In this document: piece after piece, positions 9,029-17,623 of the stretch
Layout: the number at the start of each line of letters is the position of its first letter
Position numbering within the stretch: the stretch's first letter is position 1
DNA from: Nocardioides sp. InS609-2
GTDB taxonomy: Bacteria > Actinomycetota > Actinomycetes > Propionibacteriales > Nocardioidaceae
DNA length: 64,000 bases
NCBI RefSeq assembly: GCF_023208195.1
Contig: NZ_CP060034.1
Location: 2,046,001 to 2,110,000, forward strand
Direction: 5' to 3'
Position numbers and translations under genes: made by a program
Notes under the pieces: model-generated
Told to the model about the DNA's origin: nothing
The model's input: the letters and a program-made list of their open reading frames with translations, nothing else
The model's database searches: none

Positions 9029-9883
9029 TCAGAGAAGCGTGTGCTGCTCCGTCGCGACGACCTTGCCCTTGCGGTGGTGCACCACCAGCATCGCCGCCGG
9101 TTCGAGCTTCGCCTCGTCGACGCCGAGGGCGTCGTACACGGTCGGCAGGACGGGCCGGTGCGTGCACACGAGCGCACCTTCCTTGGCGTACACCAGTTGG
9201 TCGACGAGCTCGAGCACCCCCTGGGCTGTCGCGTCCTCCTCCGTCAGCGCGTCGTGGGTCGCCAGCGGCCAGCCCGTCGTCTCGGAGTACGGCGCCACGG
9301 TCTTCACGCAGCGCTGGCTGCTGCTCGACGCGATCACCGAGAGGTCGTACGCCGCGAGCAAGGGCACGAGGCGCTCGGCCTGCATCGTCCCGGTCCGGAG
9401 CAGCGGGCGAAGCCGGTCGTCGCGCCGCCAAGCATCGCGAGAGCGGGCCAGGCCGTGCCGCAGCACGACCAGGGCCCGGGAGTTGCGGCGCAGCGGTCGC
9501 GCCTGCGCCAGGGTGTCGCGGTCGTGCGGGTAGGTCAACCTGGCGGAGGCCTCCTCCCACGGCAGCCACATCAGCTCGTCGATCTCGTCGTTGACGAGGT
9601 AGCTGCCGATGTCGTCGGGTCCGACCGCTCGGCCCATCCAGTAATGCACGGTCTTCATCCGCTTGCCGCTCGGGTAGCGCTGGCTGTCCAGCCGCGGTCC
9701 CAGCCGGACGTGCAGCCCGGTCTCCTCGGCCACCTCGCGCACCGCGGTGGCCAGGATGTGCTCGCCGCGGTCACGCTTGCCCTTGGGGAACGACCAGTCG
9801 TCGTACCTCGGCCGGTGGACCAGCAGCACCTCTCCCCCACGGCGGGTCACGACAGCACCGGCGGCGACGACGTCGTAGGGCAT
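9029..9883 (-). CDS. Nudix hydrolase fused to histidine phosphatase (MutT1-like)
   Basis: The 284-residue protein has two domains. Residues 1-135 carry a Nudix box (GxxxxxAxREVAEETGL) next to PKGK, and residues 140-284 form a histidine phosphatase domain with LRHGLAR near residue 140 and a late CTHRP histidine. This fusion matches mycobacterial MutT1, which removes oxidised guanine nucleotides and acts on dinucleoside polyphosphates. In mycobacteria mutT1 also lies beside ppk1, which fits its position at the edge of this phosphate locus. The RHG motif lacks the second arginine of classical RHGE/RHGQ forms, as is common in this subfamily. Confidence 0.88.
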   Translation of the reverse strand: MPYDVVAAGAVVTRRGGEVLLVHRPRYDDWSFPKGKRDRGEHILATAVREVAEETGLHVRLGPRLDSQRYPSGKRMKTVHYWMGRAVGPDDIGSYLVNDEIDELMWLPWEEASARLTYPHDRDTLAQARPLRRNSRALVVLRHGLARSRDAWRRDDRLRPLLRTGTMQAERLVPLLAAYDLSVIASSSSQRCVKTVAPYSETTGWPLATHDALTEEDATAQGVLELVDQLVYAKEGALVCTHRPVLPTVYDALGVDEAKLEPAAMLVVHHRKGKVVATEQHTLL

Positions 9884-9928
9884 GGAAGTAGTCTCACACC
9901 ACTTCCCGCTCGTCCAGGAGACCTGCCC

Positions 9929-10963
9929 ATGCGTCGTTCGCTCGCGCTGCTCCTAGCCGGAGTCGTGCTCGTGGTCGCAGTGGGCGCTCTCGTGTGGTGG
10001 CGCACCGAGCGCGGCACGACGTTCGAGAAGGCGGTGGCACTGGCCCCCGTCGGCACCGAGCGCATCTCGTGGACCGACTGGCGGGGCGTACGCCGCGAGC
10101 TCGGTTCTGAGGTGTCGTCGACGTCGTCGTCAGCCGAGCTGACCGCCTTCCTGGACGACGCGTTCGAGCGCGACCTCAGCTCGACCTCGGCCCTCGGCCA
10201 GTCGGCGGTGGCCCTGCAGGCACGCTTCGGGATCTCGCCGGCCTCGGTGGAGTGGGAGATGTTCGCGCAGTCCCCCGACGGCGCCGTGGAGGTGCTCAAG
10301 GTGCCGGAGTCATTCGACTTCGACGCGTTCGCAGGCCGCCTCGCTGCTCTCGGCTTCACGAAGCCGAAGTCCGACGACGGCATCTGGGAGGGCGGCGGAG
10401 ACCTGCTGGCCCGCATCGACCCGACGCTGACGCCCGAGCTCCAGCACTTCGCCCTCGACGAGGGCAACGGTCAGATCCGCACCTCCGACACGGTCTCCTA
10501 CCTGAGGACAGCGCTGGCTGCCGACGGCATCGAGGACGTCGACGACGTGGTCTCGGAGACGGGGTCCCCGCTGGCGGCGTCGGTCTACTCGGGTGACTAC
10601 GCCTGCTCGAAGCTGGCGATGTCACAGGCAGACGAGACCGATCAGGCGCAGGCCGACGCACTCGTCGACGCCGCCGGGAAGGTGTCGCCGCTGACCGGCT
10701 TCGCGATGTCGGCCCAGCTCGACGGTGACATCCGCGTCGCGCTCTCCTTCGAGACCGACGATCAGGCCAAGACCAACGCCGACAGCCGCTCAAGGCTCGC
10801 GTCCGGGCCGGCACCGGGTCAGGGCGGCGACTTCACCGACCGCTTCGACATGGTCGAGGTGCGGGCCAGCGGCCGGGTCGTCGTACTCGCCCTCGCGCCC
10901 ACAGAAGGCAGCTACGTGCTCTCGGACCTCTCGTCTGGTCCGGTGCTCTTCGCCACCTGCTGA
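9929..10963 (+). CDS. hypothetical membrane-anchored protein
   Basis: I do not recognise this 344-residue protein. It starts with a short basic end (MRRS) and one strong hydrophobic segment (about residues 5-24), then a long soluble, acidic part with no cysteine pair beyond residues in CSKLAM and a final TC, so it is probably anchored in the membrane and faces outside. ATG 9929 is preceded by CCAGGAG at good spacing; an open frame back to 9005 is antisense to the mutT1-like gene and is rejected. It diverges from that gene and is followed by a tiny gene on the other strand. Confidence 0.75.
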   Translation: MRRSLALLLAGVVLVVAVGALVWWRTERGTTFEKAVALAPVGTERISWTDWRGVRRELGSEVSSTSSSAELTAFLDDAFERDLSSTSALGQSAVALQARFGISPASVEWEMFAQSPDGAVEVLKVPESFDFDAFAGRLAALGFTKPKSDDGIWEGGGDLLARIDPTLTPELQHFALDEGNGQIRTSDTVSYLRTALAADGIEDVDDVVSETGSPLAASVYSGDYACSKLAMSQADETDQAQADALVDAAGKVSPLTGFAMSAQLDGDIRVALSFETDDQAKTNADSRSRLASGPAPGQGGDFTDRFDMVEVRASGRVVVLALAPTEGSYVLSDLSSGPVLFATC

Positions 10964-10978
10964 AGTGGTGGGAGGGCG

Positions 10979-11143
10979 TCAGCCGCGCTGTTTGGGCACG
11001 GGTACGACACCGAGGAGTCGATCGATCTCCTCAGTGCTCAAGCGCCCTTCGCACTCGCTCGCCGCGATGATCAACGTCGTGGTGAGCTCGACCTCGCCGA
11101 GGAGGTCGCCGTCTTCAAGCGTCACGTCGAACTGATCGTGCAC
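10979..11143 (-). CDS. small conserved acidic protein, 54 aa
   Basis: This 54-residue reading frame starts at GTG 11143 behind GGGAGG. The sequence is acidic with a predicted helix pair: FDVTLEDGDLLGEVELTTTL in the first half, then LSTEEIDRLLGV near the end. I recall similar very small proteins as common, uncharacterised members of actinobacterial genomes. It has a good ribosome binding site and a GC-rich third codon position, so it is probably real. It stands alone between a membrane protein and the cold-shock gene. No function can be assigned. Confidence 0.7.
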   Translation of the reverse strand: MHDQFDVTLEDGDLLGEVELTTTLIIAASECEGRLSTEEIDRLLGVVPVPKQRG

Positions 11144-11277
11144 GCAACCCTCCCTTCAGACATGTGTACGGATCCACCATGCCCTGTTCATTCGAGGTTA
11201 AACATCCCCGCCAAAGAAATTGGCCCAATCGTGCCGTGCCGCACCACCCAGGTGGGCTCTGGACAACGTCAGGGACG

Positions 11278-11313
11278 CAACGAGGCCCCACCCGAGAGGG
11301 TGGGGCCTCGTTG
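11278..11313. terminator. bidirectional hairpin terminator
   Basis: A perfect 16-bp stem (11278-11293 with 11298-11313) closes a GAGA loop. It lies 47 bp after the cold-shock gene on the minus strand. On the plus strand it is followed by a short T-containing run (TTGTCTTG). The stem is the strongest simple terminator shape in this region. Confidence 0.8.
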
Positions 11314-11359
11314 TCTTGAGAAAGTCACGGACAGGTGCTGTCCGAGTCAATCCGCTCGA

Positions 11360-11563
11360 TCAGATCGCGCGGACGTTCTCCGCCTGGGGGCCCTTGGGAC
11401 CCTGGGTGACGTCGAACTCAACCTTCTGGTTCTCGTCGAGGGACTTGTAGCCCTGCGACTGAATGGCCGAGTAGTGCACGAAAACGTCGTCGCCGCCGTC
11501 CTCCTGCGCAATGAAGCCGAAACCCTTCTCGGCGTTGAACCACTTCACGGTACCTTGAGCCAT
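11360..11563 (-). CDS. cspA: cold-shock domain protein
   Basis: This 67-residue protein is a single cold-shock domain that binds single-stranded RNA and DNA and melts RNA structure. RNP1 (KGFGFI, residues 15-20) and RNP2 (VFVHY, near residue 29) are both intact, and the length is typical of CspA. The start codon at 11563 has GGAGTA about 8 nt upstream. The roughly 250 bp upstream have no gene and are likely to hold the promoter and the long 5' leader usual for cold-shock mRNAs. A 16-bp hairpin terminator lies downstream. Confidence 0.97.
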   Translation of the reverse strand: MAQGTVKWFNAEKGFGFIAQEDGGDDVFVHYSAIQSQGYKSLDENQKVEFDVTQGPKGPQAENVRAI

Positions 11564-11815
11564 TGCTGGTTACTCCTGTTATCGGGCGAAAGATCGTCAC
11601 TTCGACGACCCCGCATCAGATGCGGTGACACGTCGCTCCGACCCAAGAGTCGTACCCATGAGAAGAAACGCCGTTGGATCACAAACTCCGCGGGCGTCAG
11701 ACCACTTGGAACTTGCACCTGTTGCGTCAACAACAGTACCAACCATTCCCGGAATCGCTACGTCCTGGCCGATGAGATCTCAGCGTCGAGCGTGAACAGT
11801 GCCCAAACTTGTCCC

Positions 11816-12469
11816 TCAGAAGGCCGAAATCGGCCCGCCGCCACGTTCGGATCGCGCAAGAGTCCGTACGACGGCGTCCTGGCCGTGGCGTCGTACGGAC
11901 AGGGCGGCGAGCAGGGCGATGACCGGATCGCGGACCTCGTCGGCGAAACTTGGCGTCGGCCGGCCGATGCTCGTGGCGAGGTCGTCGGCGTGCACCACGA
12001 TCTCCACGAGCCGGCAGACCAGGAAGTCGTCGAGCGGCAGGGCGCAGTCCTGCCACGGGACGTACGTCGTCGGGCCGGCCGCCGCGATCGCAGCCGGCAG
12101 CTCGCCCCGCGACTGCTCCAGGATGGCGTTCGAGTGCGGCTGCCCACCGGCCGCCATGGCGTTGAACTCGTCCCTGATGGAGGTGTTCTCCGGGCTGTCG
12201 ACCGGCGCGTGGAGCCAGTCCACCCGGGCGAAGTAGTCCATCAACGACACGGTCTCGGCGCCCGGCCGCGACTCGGCGCGTAGGAACTCGACCGCGCACT
12301 CGGGCTGGCTGACGAGATGCCTGACCAGACCGCCGATCGTCATGGCCGGCAGGGCCGACTCGCTGTCCCAGGCCGCTGCGACCTCCGGCGCCGACACGAG
12401 GTCGACGAGCAGGTCGACGGCATGCGTGACGGCGGCGTGGTCGAGGGTTCCGGCGAAGGTGAGCGTCAT
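11816..12469 (-). CDS. maleylpyruvate isomerase-like (MDMPI/DinB-fold) protein
   Basis: The 217-residue protein belongs to the mycothiol-dependent maleylpyruvate isomerase N-terminal family, a DinB-like four-helix bundle with a metal site. The likely metal histidines are in LVRHLVSQ near residue 50 and IVVHADDL near residue 163, and WQDCALPLDDFL lies between. Such proteins use mycothiol or act as uncharacterised metal-dependent enzymes; the substrate cannot be told. It starts at ATG 12469, and there is no operon partner: the cold-shock leader follows it and tRNA-Lys lies upstream on the other strand. Confidence 0.8.
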   Translation of the reverse strand: MTLTFAGTLDHAAVTHAVDLLVDLVSAPEVAAAWDSESALPAMTIGGLVRHLVSQPECAVEFLRAESRPGAETVSLMDYFARVDWLHAPVDSPENTSIRDEFNAMAAGGQPHSNAILEQSRGELPAAIAAAGPTTYVPWQDCALPLDDFLVCRLVEIVVHADDLATSIGRPTPSFADEVRDPVIALLAALSVRRHGQDAVVRTLARSERGGGPISAF

Positions 12470-12604
12470 GCAGGGAGGCTAGGCCAGGATCCGGACGAGG
12501 TGCGTCCGGGAAACGAGCCGGTCATCCCGACTCGGCACTTTGGCGGGTCCCTGACAAGATGCGTGCAGTGGAACTGGGACGCGCCTGTGCCGATCCCAGG
12601 TCCC

Positions 12605-12677
12605 GGGCCTCTAGCTCAATGGGTAGAGCAGCGGACTTTTAATCCGTTGGTTCAGGGTTCGAGCCCCTGGAGGCCTA
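12605..12677 (+). tRNA. tRNA-Lys (TTT)
   Basis: A complete cloverleaf is visible: acceptor GGGCCTC pairs with GAGGCCT (first pair G-T), the D arm is GCTC..GAGC, the anticodon loop CTTTTAA gives anticodon TTT, and the T arm is CAGGG-TTCGAGC-CCCTG. The discriminator is A and CCA is not encoded. It lies alone on the plus strand, facing the CtlX-like gene. Confidence 0.97.
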
Positions 12678-12694
12678 CCGAAGCAGACCAGGAG

Positions 12695-13723
12695 TCAGAT
12701 GTCCGCGGTCGCCGCTTCGCGACCGTCGGCGGTGACCGGGTTATCGTCGATCGCCTCGACGGCGGCGGTGGGCTCGGGTTCGACGGCCGGGCGCCGGTCG
12801 AGGTGGACGCCGGCGATCATGCAACGCACGGAGCCACCGGCCAGCTCGATCGTCGGGATGTCGATCGCGACGATCTCGCAGGACTCCTCGATCGCCTCGA
12901 CCTGGTCGGGTCGCAGGCTGCGGCGCGCCCGCGCCGACATGGCCATGACGTAGCGGCGTCGGCCGTCCGGTGTGCGGCCGCAGAGCTCGACGGCGTTGCC
13001 GGCGAACTCGCGGACCTGGTCCTCGGTGATCTCGACGACCGTCCGCCCGTTGACCGAGAGTCGCTCACGGACCTGGGCGCGGCGATCCGCGTCAGGGATC
13101 ATCTCCAGCGCGATCATCGCGACGTCCGTGCCGATACAGGCGATGACGTTCGTGTGGTAGACGGGCACGCCGTCGGCGTCGACCGCGTTGAACGCCATCG
13201 GCTCGTAGCCGAAGTCGGTGCAGAACCGCTCGAGGACGTGGGTGTCCGCCCGGTGGCTGCGTGCCGTGTAGGCGACCCGCGACACGTGGTCGAGCACCAT
13301 CGCGCCCGTGCCCTCGAGGAAGATGCCGTCAGGTTCGAGACCGGAGTAGTCCACGATCGTCTGCACCCGGTACGACGACTTGAGCATCTCCAGCACGTCG
13401 GCCCGACGCTCGTGGCGACGGTTGGACGCATACATCGGGTAGACCGCGATGTTGCCCCCCGCGTGCGTGGACAGCCAGTTGTTGGGGAAGACGCTGTCCG
13501 GCCGGCTGTGGTCCTCGTCGGCGAAGACGTGGACCCTCACCCCTGCCTCACGCAGGGCCTGGGCGACCGCATCCATCTCGGCCAGCGCCCGGGCAGCCGT
13601 CGCGTCGTCGGACTGGCCGTCCGGGGCGTCCGCCTGGAACGCGTTGTCGGCTGCCGTCGCGGGGTTCGGGGTGAACCGTTCGGCTCGGATCAAGATGACA
13701 GCGGAAGGGGCCTGGGCACTCAC
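12695..13723 (-). CDS. CtlX/DDAH-family amidinohydrolase (arginine-deiminase-related)
   Basis: The 342-residue protein belongs to the guanidino-group-modifying superfamily, closest to citrulline-using CtlX and dimethylarginine hydrolases. Family landmarks are VFPNNWLSTH near residue 78, FLEGTGAMV near residue 134, the catalytic histidine in VYHTNV near 195 and the nucleophilic cysteine in GGSVRCM near 307. All are present, so it should be active. The exact substrate (citrulline, an N-methylarginine or similar) cannot be fixed from sequence. It starts at GTG 13723 and is followed by no partner; tRNA-Lys converges on its end. Confidence 0.85.
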   Translation of the reverse strand: MSAQAPSAVILIRAERFTPNPATAADNAFQADAPDGQSDDATAARALAEMDAVAQALREAGVRVHVFADEDHSRPDSVFPNNWLSTHAGGNIAVYPMYASNRRHERRADVLEMLKSSYRVQTIVDYSGLEPDGIFLEGTGAMVLDHVSRVAYTARSHRADTHVLERFCTDFGYEPMAFNAVDADGVPVYHTNVIACIGTDVAMIALEMIPDADRRAQVRERLSVNGRTVVEITEDQVREFAGNAVELCGRTPDGRRRYVMAMSARARRSLRPDQVEAIEESCEIVAIDIPTIELAGGSVRCMIAGVHLDRRPAVEPEPTAAVEAIDDNPVTADGREAATADI

Positions 13724-13756
13724 GGGACGGAATGTAGACCATGCCTCGACGACTCC

Positions 13757-14278
13757 TCAGGCCAGGGAGATCCAGTAACGACGCGTGCCGTTGCGGATGT
13801 CCTCCAGGACCCCGCCGTTGCGCTCGATGGTGCGGAGCGAGGGGGTGTTGTCCTCGTCGCACGTGAGCAGCACGCGGTCGAGGCCGATCTCACGGGCGCG
13901 CACGAGGGCCAGCTCGAGAGCGCGGGTGGCGTGGCCTTCGCGACGACGCGAGGGGCGTACGCCGTAGCCGATGTGGCCACCTTCGTTGAGAAGGAACTCG
14001 GTGAGGTCGTGGCGAATCGCGAGATAGCCCACGAACGCAGTCCCGTCGACCATCCACCAGTAGTCGCTGTGGACCCGCCCCTCTGGCAGCTCGGTCGCGT
14101 GGTCGGACTGGGCGAGGAGACCGGGGATGCGGTCCGCGAGGGTCTCCACCGTCGCGTCGTCGACGGCGAGGTCCCACAGGCCGCTGCCGTGCATCGTCGT
14201 GGCGGCGAACTCGCGCACCGCGGCGATCCACGAGTTGGCGTACCGGAGGTCCGGCAGGACCAGCTCGATCACGGGCAC
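13757..14278 (-). CDS. GNAT-family N-acetyltransferase
   Basis: This is a 173-residue acetyltransferase of the GNAT fold, transferring an acetyl group from acetyl-CoA to an unknown amine. The acetyl-CoA loop is seen as VRPSRRREGHATRAL near residue 112, followed by VLLTCDEDNTPSLRTIERNGG, which is typical of the family's last third. GTG 14278 is taken as the start because it lies 5 bp after the ndh stop codon, so the gene is probably co-transcribed with and translationally coupled to ndh. A longer frame up to 14773 lies inside ndh and is rejected. Confidence 0.85.
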   Translation of the reverse strand: MPVIELVLPDLRYANSWIAAVREFAATTMHGSGLWDLAVDDATVETLADRIPGLLAQSDHATELPEGRVHSDYWWMVDGTAFVGYLAIRHDLTEFLLNEGGHIGYGVRPSRRREGHATRALELALVRAREIGLDRVLLTCDEDNTPSLRTIERNGGVLEDIRNGTRRYWISLA

Positions 14279-14282
14279 GAGC

Positions 14283-15752
14283 TCAGCGGACCGCTGCGCC
14301 GCGCTCGCCGGCGTCGGTGAGTCGCGCTTCCTCGATCGCCTGAGCCTCGAGCTCCGCACGCCGCGAGGTCTCGAGCAGGTCGCGCGCTGCGTCGTACGCT
14401 CCGGGCTCGGAGACGAGATCGGTCGCCCCGCGCTTGAGCCGGTTGAGTGCAGCCCGGCCGAAGATCTGCTGCTCGGTGGAGGTGCGCTCGGAGCGACCCC
14501 GGCCGAGGAACGAGATGAACCAGTGCAGGATCGCCGTGATGCGGTTCTTGAACCCGGTGATGTAGACGAGGTGCACGAGCAGCCACATGAACCACGCGAC
14601 GATGCCGGTGAGGCGCAGCTTGCCGACCATCGCGACCGCGTTGAAGCGGCTGATGATCGCCATCGAGCCCTTGTCGAAGTACTTGAACGGCTCCTGCGGA
14701 GCCTTGCCCTTGAGGCGGCCGTCGATCGTCTTCGCGGCGTACTTCGCGCCCTGGATCGCGACCTGCGCGACACCGGGGAGGTTGTCGAGGGCGATCATGT
14801 CGCCGACCACGAACACCTCGGGGTGGCCGGGCAGTGTCAGGTCGGGATTCACGCCGATGCGGCCGGCGCGGTCGAGATGGGCACCGGACTGCTCGGCGAG
14901 GGTCTTGCCGAGCGGCGACGCCTGCACACCGGCGGCCCAGATCTTGGTGACCGTCCTGATGCTCTCGGTGGTGCCGTTCTTGTACTTGATCTCGATGCCG
15001 CGCTCGTCGACGTCGGTGACCATCGCGCCGAGGATGACCTCGACACCGAGCTTCTCGAGCTCCCGCTTGGTCACCTCTCCCAGCCGCGCGCCGAACGGCG
15101 GCAGCACCTGGCCCGCGGCGTCGACGAGGATGACGCGGGCCTGGCGGGAGTTGATGAGGCGGAAGTCCTTGCGGAGCGTGCGGTGCGCGAGCTCGGCGAT
15201 CTGGCCGGCCATCTCGACACCGGTCGGACCGGCACCCACGACCACGAAGGTCAACAGGTGGTCGACGTTGTCGCCGCGGTTGGCACCGAGCTCAGCCATC
15301 TCGAAGGCGCCGAAGATCCGGCCGCGCAGCTCGAGAGCGTCGTCGATGCTCTTCATGCCCGGCGCGTGCTCGGCGAAGTGGTCGTTGCCGAAGTAGGACT
15401 GGGCGGCGCCAGCGGCCACGATCAGCGAGTCGTACGACGTCTCCGTCTCGCGGCCGAGCACGTGCGAGGTGATCGTGCGTGATGAGAGGTCGATACCGGT
15501 GACCGTGCCGAGGAGCACCCGGGCGTTGTCCTGCCCGCTGAGCACCTCACGCGTCGGCGGCGCGATCTCGCCCTCGGACAGGATGCCGGTCGCCACCTGG
15601 TAGAGCAGTGGCTGGAAGAGGTGGTGGGTGGTCTTCGCGAGCATCGTGACGTCGACGTCGGCGCGGCGCAGCGCCTTCGCCCCGAACAGGCCACCGAAAC
15701 CGGAGCCGATCACTACTACACGGTGACGGTCGGGAGTCTTCTTGTCGGACAT
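14283..15752 (-). CDS. ndh: type II NADH dehydrogenase
   Basis: This 489-residue flavoprotein oxidises NADH and reduces menaquinone at the inner face of the membrane without pumping protons. It has the FAD-binding motif GSGFGGLFGA near residue 16, a second Rossmann motif VVGAGPTGVEMAGQ near 170 for NADH, and the late FAD motif VFVVGDM near 310. The C-terminal part contains a hydrophobic stretch (AWFMWLLVHLVYI) and an amphipathic region for membrane attachment. Length is longer than bacterial Ndh of about 430 because of a charged C-terminal tail. A GNAT gene follows 5 bp later. Confidence 0.94.
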   Translation of the reverse strand: MSDKKTPDRHRVVVIGSGFGGLFGAKALRRADVDVTMLAKTTHHLFQPLLYQVATGILSEGEIAPPTREVLSGQDNARVLLGTVTGIDLSSRTITSHVLGRETETSYDSLIVAAGAAQSYFGNDHFAEHAPGMKSIDDALELRGRIFGAFEMAELGANRGDNVDHLLTFVVVGAGPTGVEMAGQIAELAHRTLRKDFRLINSRQARVILVDAAGQVLPPFGARLGEVTKRELEKLGVEVILGAMVTDVDERGIEIKYKNGTTESIRTVTKIWAAGVQASPLGKTLAEQSGAHLDRAGRIGVNPDLTLPGHPEVFVVGDMIALDNLPGVAQVAIQGAKYAAKTIDGRLKGKAPQEPFKYFDKGSMAIISRFNAVAMVGKLRLTGIVAWFMWLLVHLVYITGFKNRITAILHWFISFLGRGRSERTSTEQQIFGRAALNRLKRGATDLVSEPGAYDAARDLLETSRRAELEAQAIEEARLTDAGERGAAVR

Positions 15753-15954
15753 CTGATGCCCTCCTGTGTGCGTCTCTCGGAGCCTTCATTGTCCCGCCTG
15801 GAGCCGGCCAGATCCCAACCGGCGTCGTGGTTCTGTTGGTCACACGAGCGAGCCGCGTGCCATTTCCGCGTCCCAGACGTTTACGTGTCGCGTCCCATGG
15901 GTACACGAGCCGTGATTGGCTTGGTCCCTCCGCCCCCCGGAATGAGGAAGGTTC

Positions 15955-16890
15955 GTGCCGCTCGACAAGCAAGCGCTGCCGCTCGACGCGGAGCCCAGCG
16001 CCGTCGCCGACGCGCGACGTTGGGTGGTCGAGGTGTGCCACGAGCTCGAGCGCGAAGACCTGATCGAGTGTGCCGAGCTCGGCGTCTCCGAGCTGGTCAC
16101 CAACGCCGTGCTGCACGGCCAGCCCCCACTCTGGGTGCGGGTGCGCGGCACCCAGGAGCATCCCCGCATCGAGGTCGCCGACGCGTCCCCGACGCAGCCC
16201 GAGGCGCCGCAGCCCGCCTTCTACGACGAGGACTCCGAGGAAGGCTTCCTGGCGACGTTCGGGCGCGGCCTGTCGATCGTGGCCATGTCATCGGTGACCT
16301 GGGGCGCCTCGATGGAGGCCGACGGCAAGGTCGTGTGGTTCGAGCCCGCTGCCGAGATGCACGAGGACGCCTATCGCGAGGGCGTCATCGACGTACGCAC
16401 CGACGAGCCTCAGTGGAGCTCACCCGCCGACGCCGTCGAGGTCCAGCTGCTCGGCGTCGACGTGAAGCTCTTCATCGGCACCCGCAACCAGTACAGCGAC
16501 CTGCGCCGCGAGCTGCGGCTGCTCTCGCTCGCCCACGAGGCCGACTACCCGCTGGCGCGCGACCTGTCGACGATGTTCATCACCTTCGAACGACAGATCC
16601 CGCCCGGCGCCGACAAGCAGATCGCCGCCCAGCAACGCCGCGGGGCCACGCGCGTCGACCTCACTGTCGAGACCACGCAGTCGGCAGCGACCATCTTCAC
16701 GACGATGCTCGAGATGTTCGACCTGGCCGATGCGTTCTGCCGCGCCGAGCGACTGCTCTCCACCGCTCGAACGGCCAGCCAGCGCGAGTTCCAGATGTGG
16801 TTCCTCGGCGAGTTCATCCGCCAGGCCGCCGGCGAGGCGCCGACGCCGTGGTCGGCGCGGCCGAGCTCCGCCGGGCACCGGGTGTCGTGA
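15955..16890 (+). CDS. RsbW-like GHKL ATPase with unknown C-terminal domain
   Basis: The first 140 residues form a GHKL (HATPase_c_2) domain like anti-sigma-factor kinases: N box ELVTNAVLHG near residue 45, the D-box residue in IEVADASP near 73 and the G box FGRGLSIVA near 102. The remaining 160 residues, from about VQLLGVDVKL, are a helical domain I do not recognise, containing DLSTMFITFERQIP. A GTG start at 15955 follows GAGGAAGG. No sigma factor or anti-anti-sigma gene is adjacent, so the partner is unknown. It overlaps crcB by 4 bp (GTGA), so it is co-transcribed with the fluoride channel genes. Confidence 0.82.
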   Translation: MPLDKQALPLDAEPSAVADARRWVVEVCHELEREDLIECAELGVSELVTNAVLHGQPPLWVRVRGTQEHPRIEVADASPTQPEAPQPAFYDEDSEEGFLATFGRGLSIVAMSSVTWGASMEADGKVVWFEPAAEMHEDAYREGVIDVRTDEPQWSSPADAVEVQLLGVDVKLFIGTRNQYSDLRRELRLLSLAHEADYPLARDLSTMFITFERQIPPGADKQIAAQQRRGATRVDLTVETTQSAATIFTTMLEMFDLADAFCRAERLLSTARTASQREFQMWFLGEFIRQAAGEAPTPWSARPSSAGHRVS

Positions 16891-17294
16891 CCCGATCTCC
16901 CCTGCGCGCCGCGGCGTTGGCCGCGGTGGCAGCAGGTGGCGCACTGGGTGCGGTGCTCCGCTGGGCCGCGACGTACGCCGTGCCCGACGGCTCCGGCTTT
17001 CCCTGGACCACGTTCGCGATCAACGTGGCCGGCTCGCTGGCGCTGGCGCTGCTGCCCGCCGCCGCCGTGATCCGTCGACGGCACCTGCTGACGCTGGCCC
17101 TCGGCCCAGGTCTGCTCGGCGGGTTCACGACGTTCTCCGCGTACGCCGGGCAGGGGCGCGGTCTGCTCGGTGACGGTCGCCCCGGGCCGGCCCTCGCCTA
17201 CCTGCTCGGCACCGTCGCGGCCTGCCTGGTCGCCGTACACGTGGGTCGGCGGCTCACGACCGGGCCCGTTGCCGATGACGAGGTCGACCCATGA
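16887..17294 (+). CDS. crcB: fluoride channel subunit CrcB (first copy)
   Basis: CrcB/Fluc proteins are dual-topology channels that let toxic fluoride leave the cell. This 135-residue protein has four membrane segments and the family motifs GGALGAVLRW, TFAINVAGS and GGFTTFSAYA. It starts at GTG 16887 overlapping the ATPase gene as GTGA, and overlaps the second crcB as ATGA. A charged C-terminal tail (DDEVDP) extends past the last helix. Two adjacent crcB genes usually encode the two halves of a heterodimeric channel in actinobacteria. Confidence 0.92.
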   Translation: MTRSPLRAAALAAVAAGGALGAVLRWAATYAVPDGSGFPWTTFAINVAGSLALALLPAAAVIRRRHLLTLALGPGLLGGFTTFSAYAGQGRGLLGDGRPGPALAYLLGTVAACLVAVHVGRRLTTGPVADDEVDP

Positions 17295-17623
17295 TCGTGC
17301 TGCTCGTGGCGCTCGGGGCGGCGGTCGGGGCGCCCGCGCGCTACGCGATCTCGCACCTGCTCGACGACGAGCTGCCGGTCGGCACGCTGCTCGTCAACGT
17401 GCTCGGCTCGACACTGCTCGGCTTCCTGTCGGCAGTCGCGCCCGGCGAGCACGCCCTGGCCCTGTTGGGCGTCGGCCTCTGCGGGGGCTTCACGACGTGG
17501 TCTTCGCTGGCCGTGCAGACGCATGACAGGGGGTGGTCGGCGGGGAGCCGCTACCTCGTGCTCACGCTCGCACTGGCGATGGCCGGCTGCACCATCGGCT
17601 TCGTGGTGGGCACTCAGGCGTAG
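17291..17623 (+). CDS. crcB: fluoride channel subunit CrcB (second copy)
   Basis: This 110-residue CrcB has GAPARYAISH, GTLLVNVLGS and GGFTTWSSLA, matching the channel's conserved asparagine and the phenylalanine/threonine track, and four hydrophobic segments. It overlaps the first crcB by 4 bp (ATGA). The two proteins differ enough that they probably form a heterodimer with opposite orientations in the membrane. Its last 10 bp overlap the end of the metallopeptidase gene on the other strand. Confidence 0.93.
   Translation: MIVLLVALGAAVGAPARYAISHLLDDELPVGTLLVNVLGSTLLGFLSAVAPGEHALALLGVGLCGGFTTWSSLAVQTHDRGWSAGSRYLVLTLALAMAGCTIGFVVGTQA

Noticed and set aside
9005..10963. 652-codon form of the membrane-anchored protein
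   Set aside because: The first 308 codons are antisense to the mutT1-like gene; ATG 9929 has a ribosome binding site and gives the membrane anchor at the N-terminus.
13660..13690. Single GGTGAAC match (also at about 51590 and 60150)
   Set aside because: These lie inside genes as single units; only 8938-8955 has the tandem 11-nt period of a PHO box.
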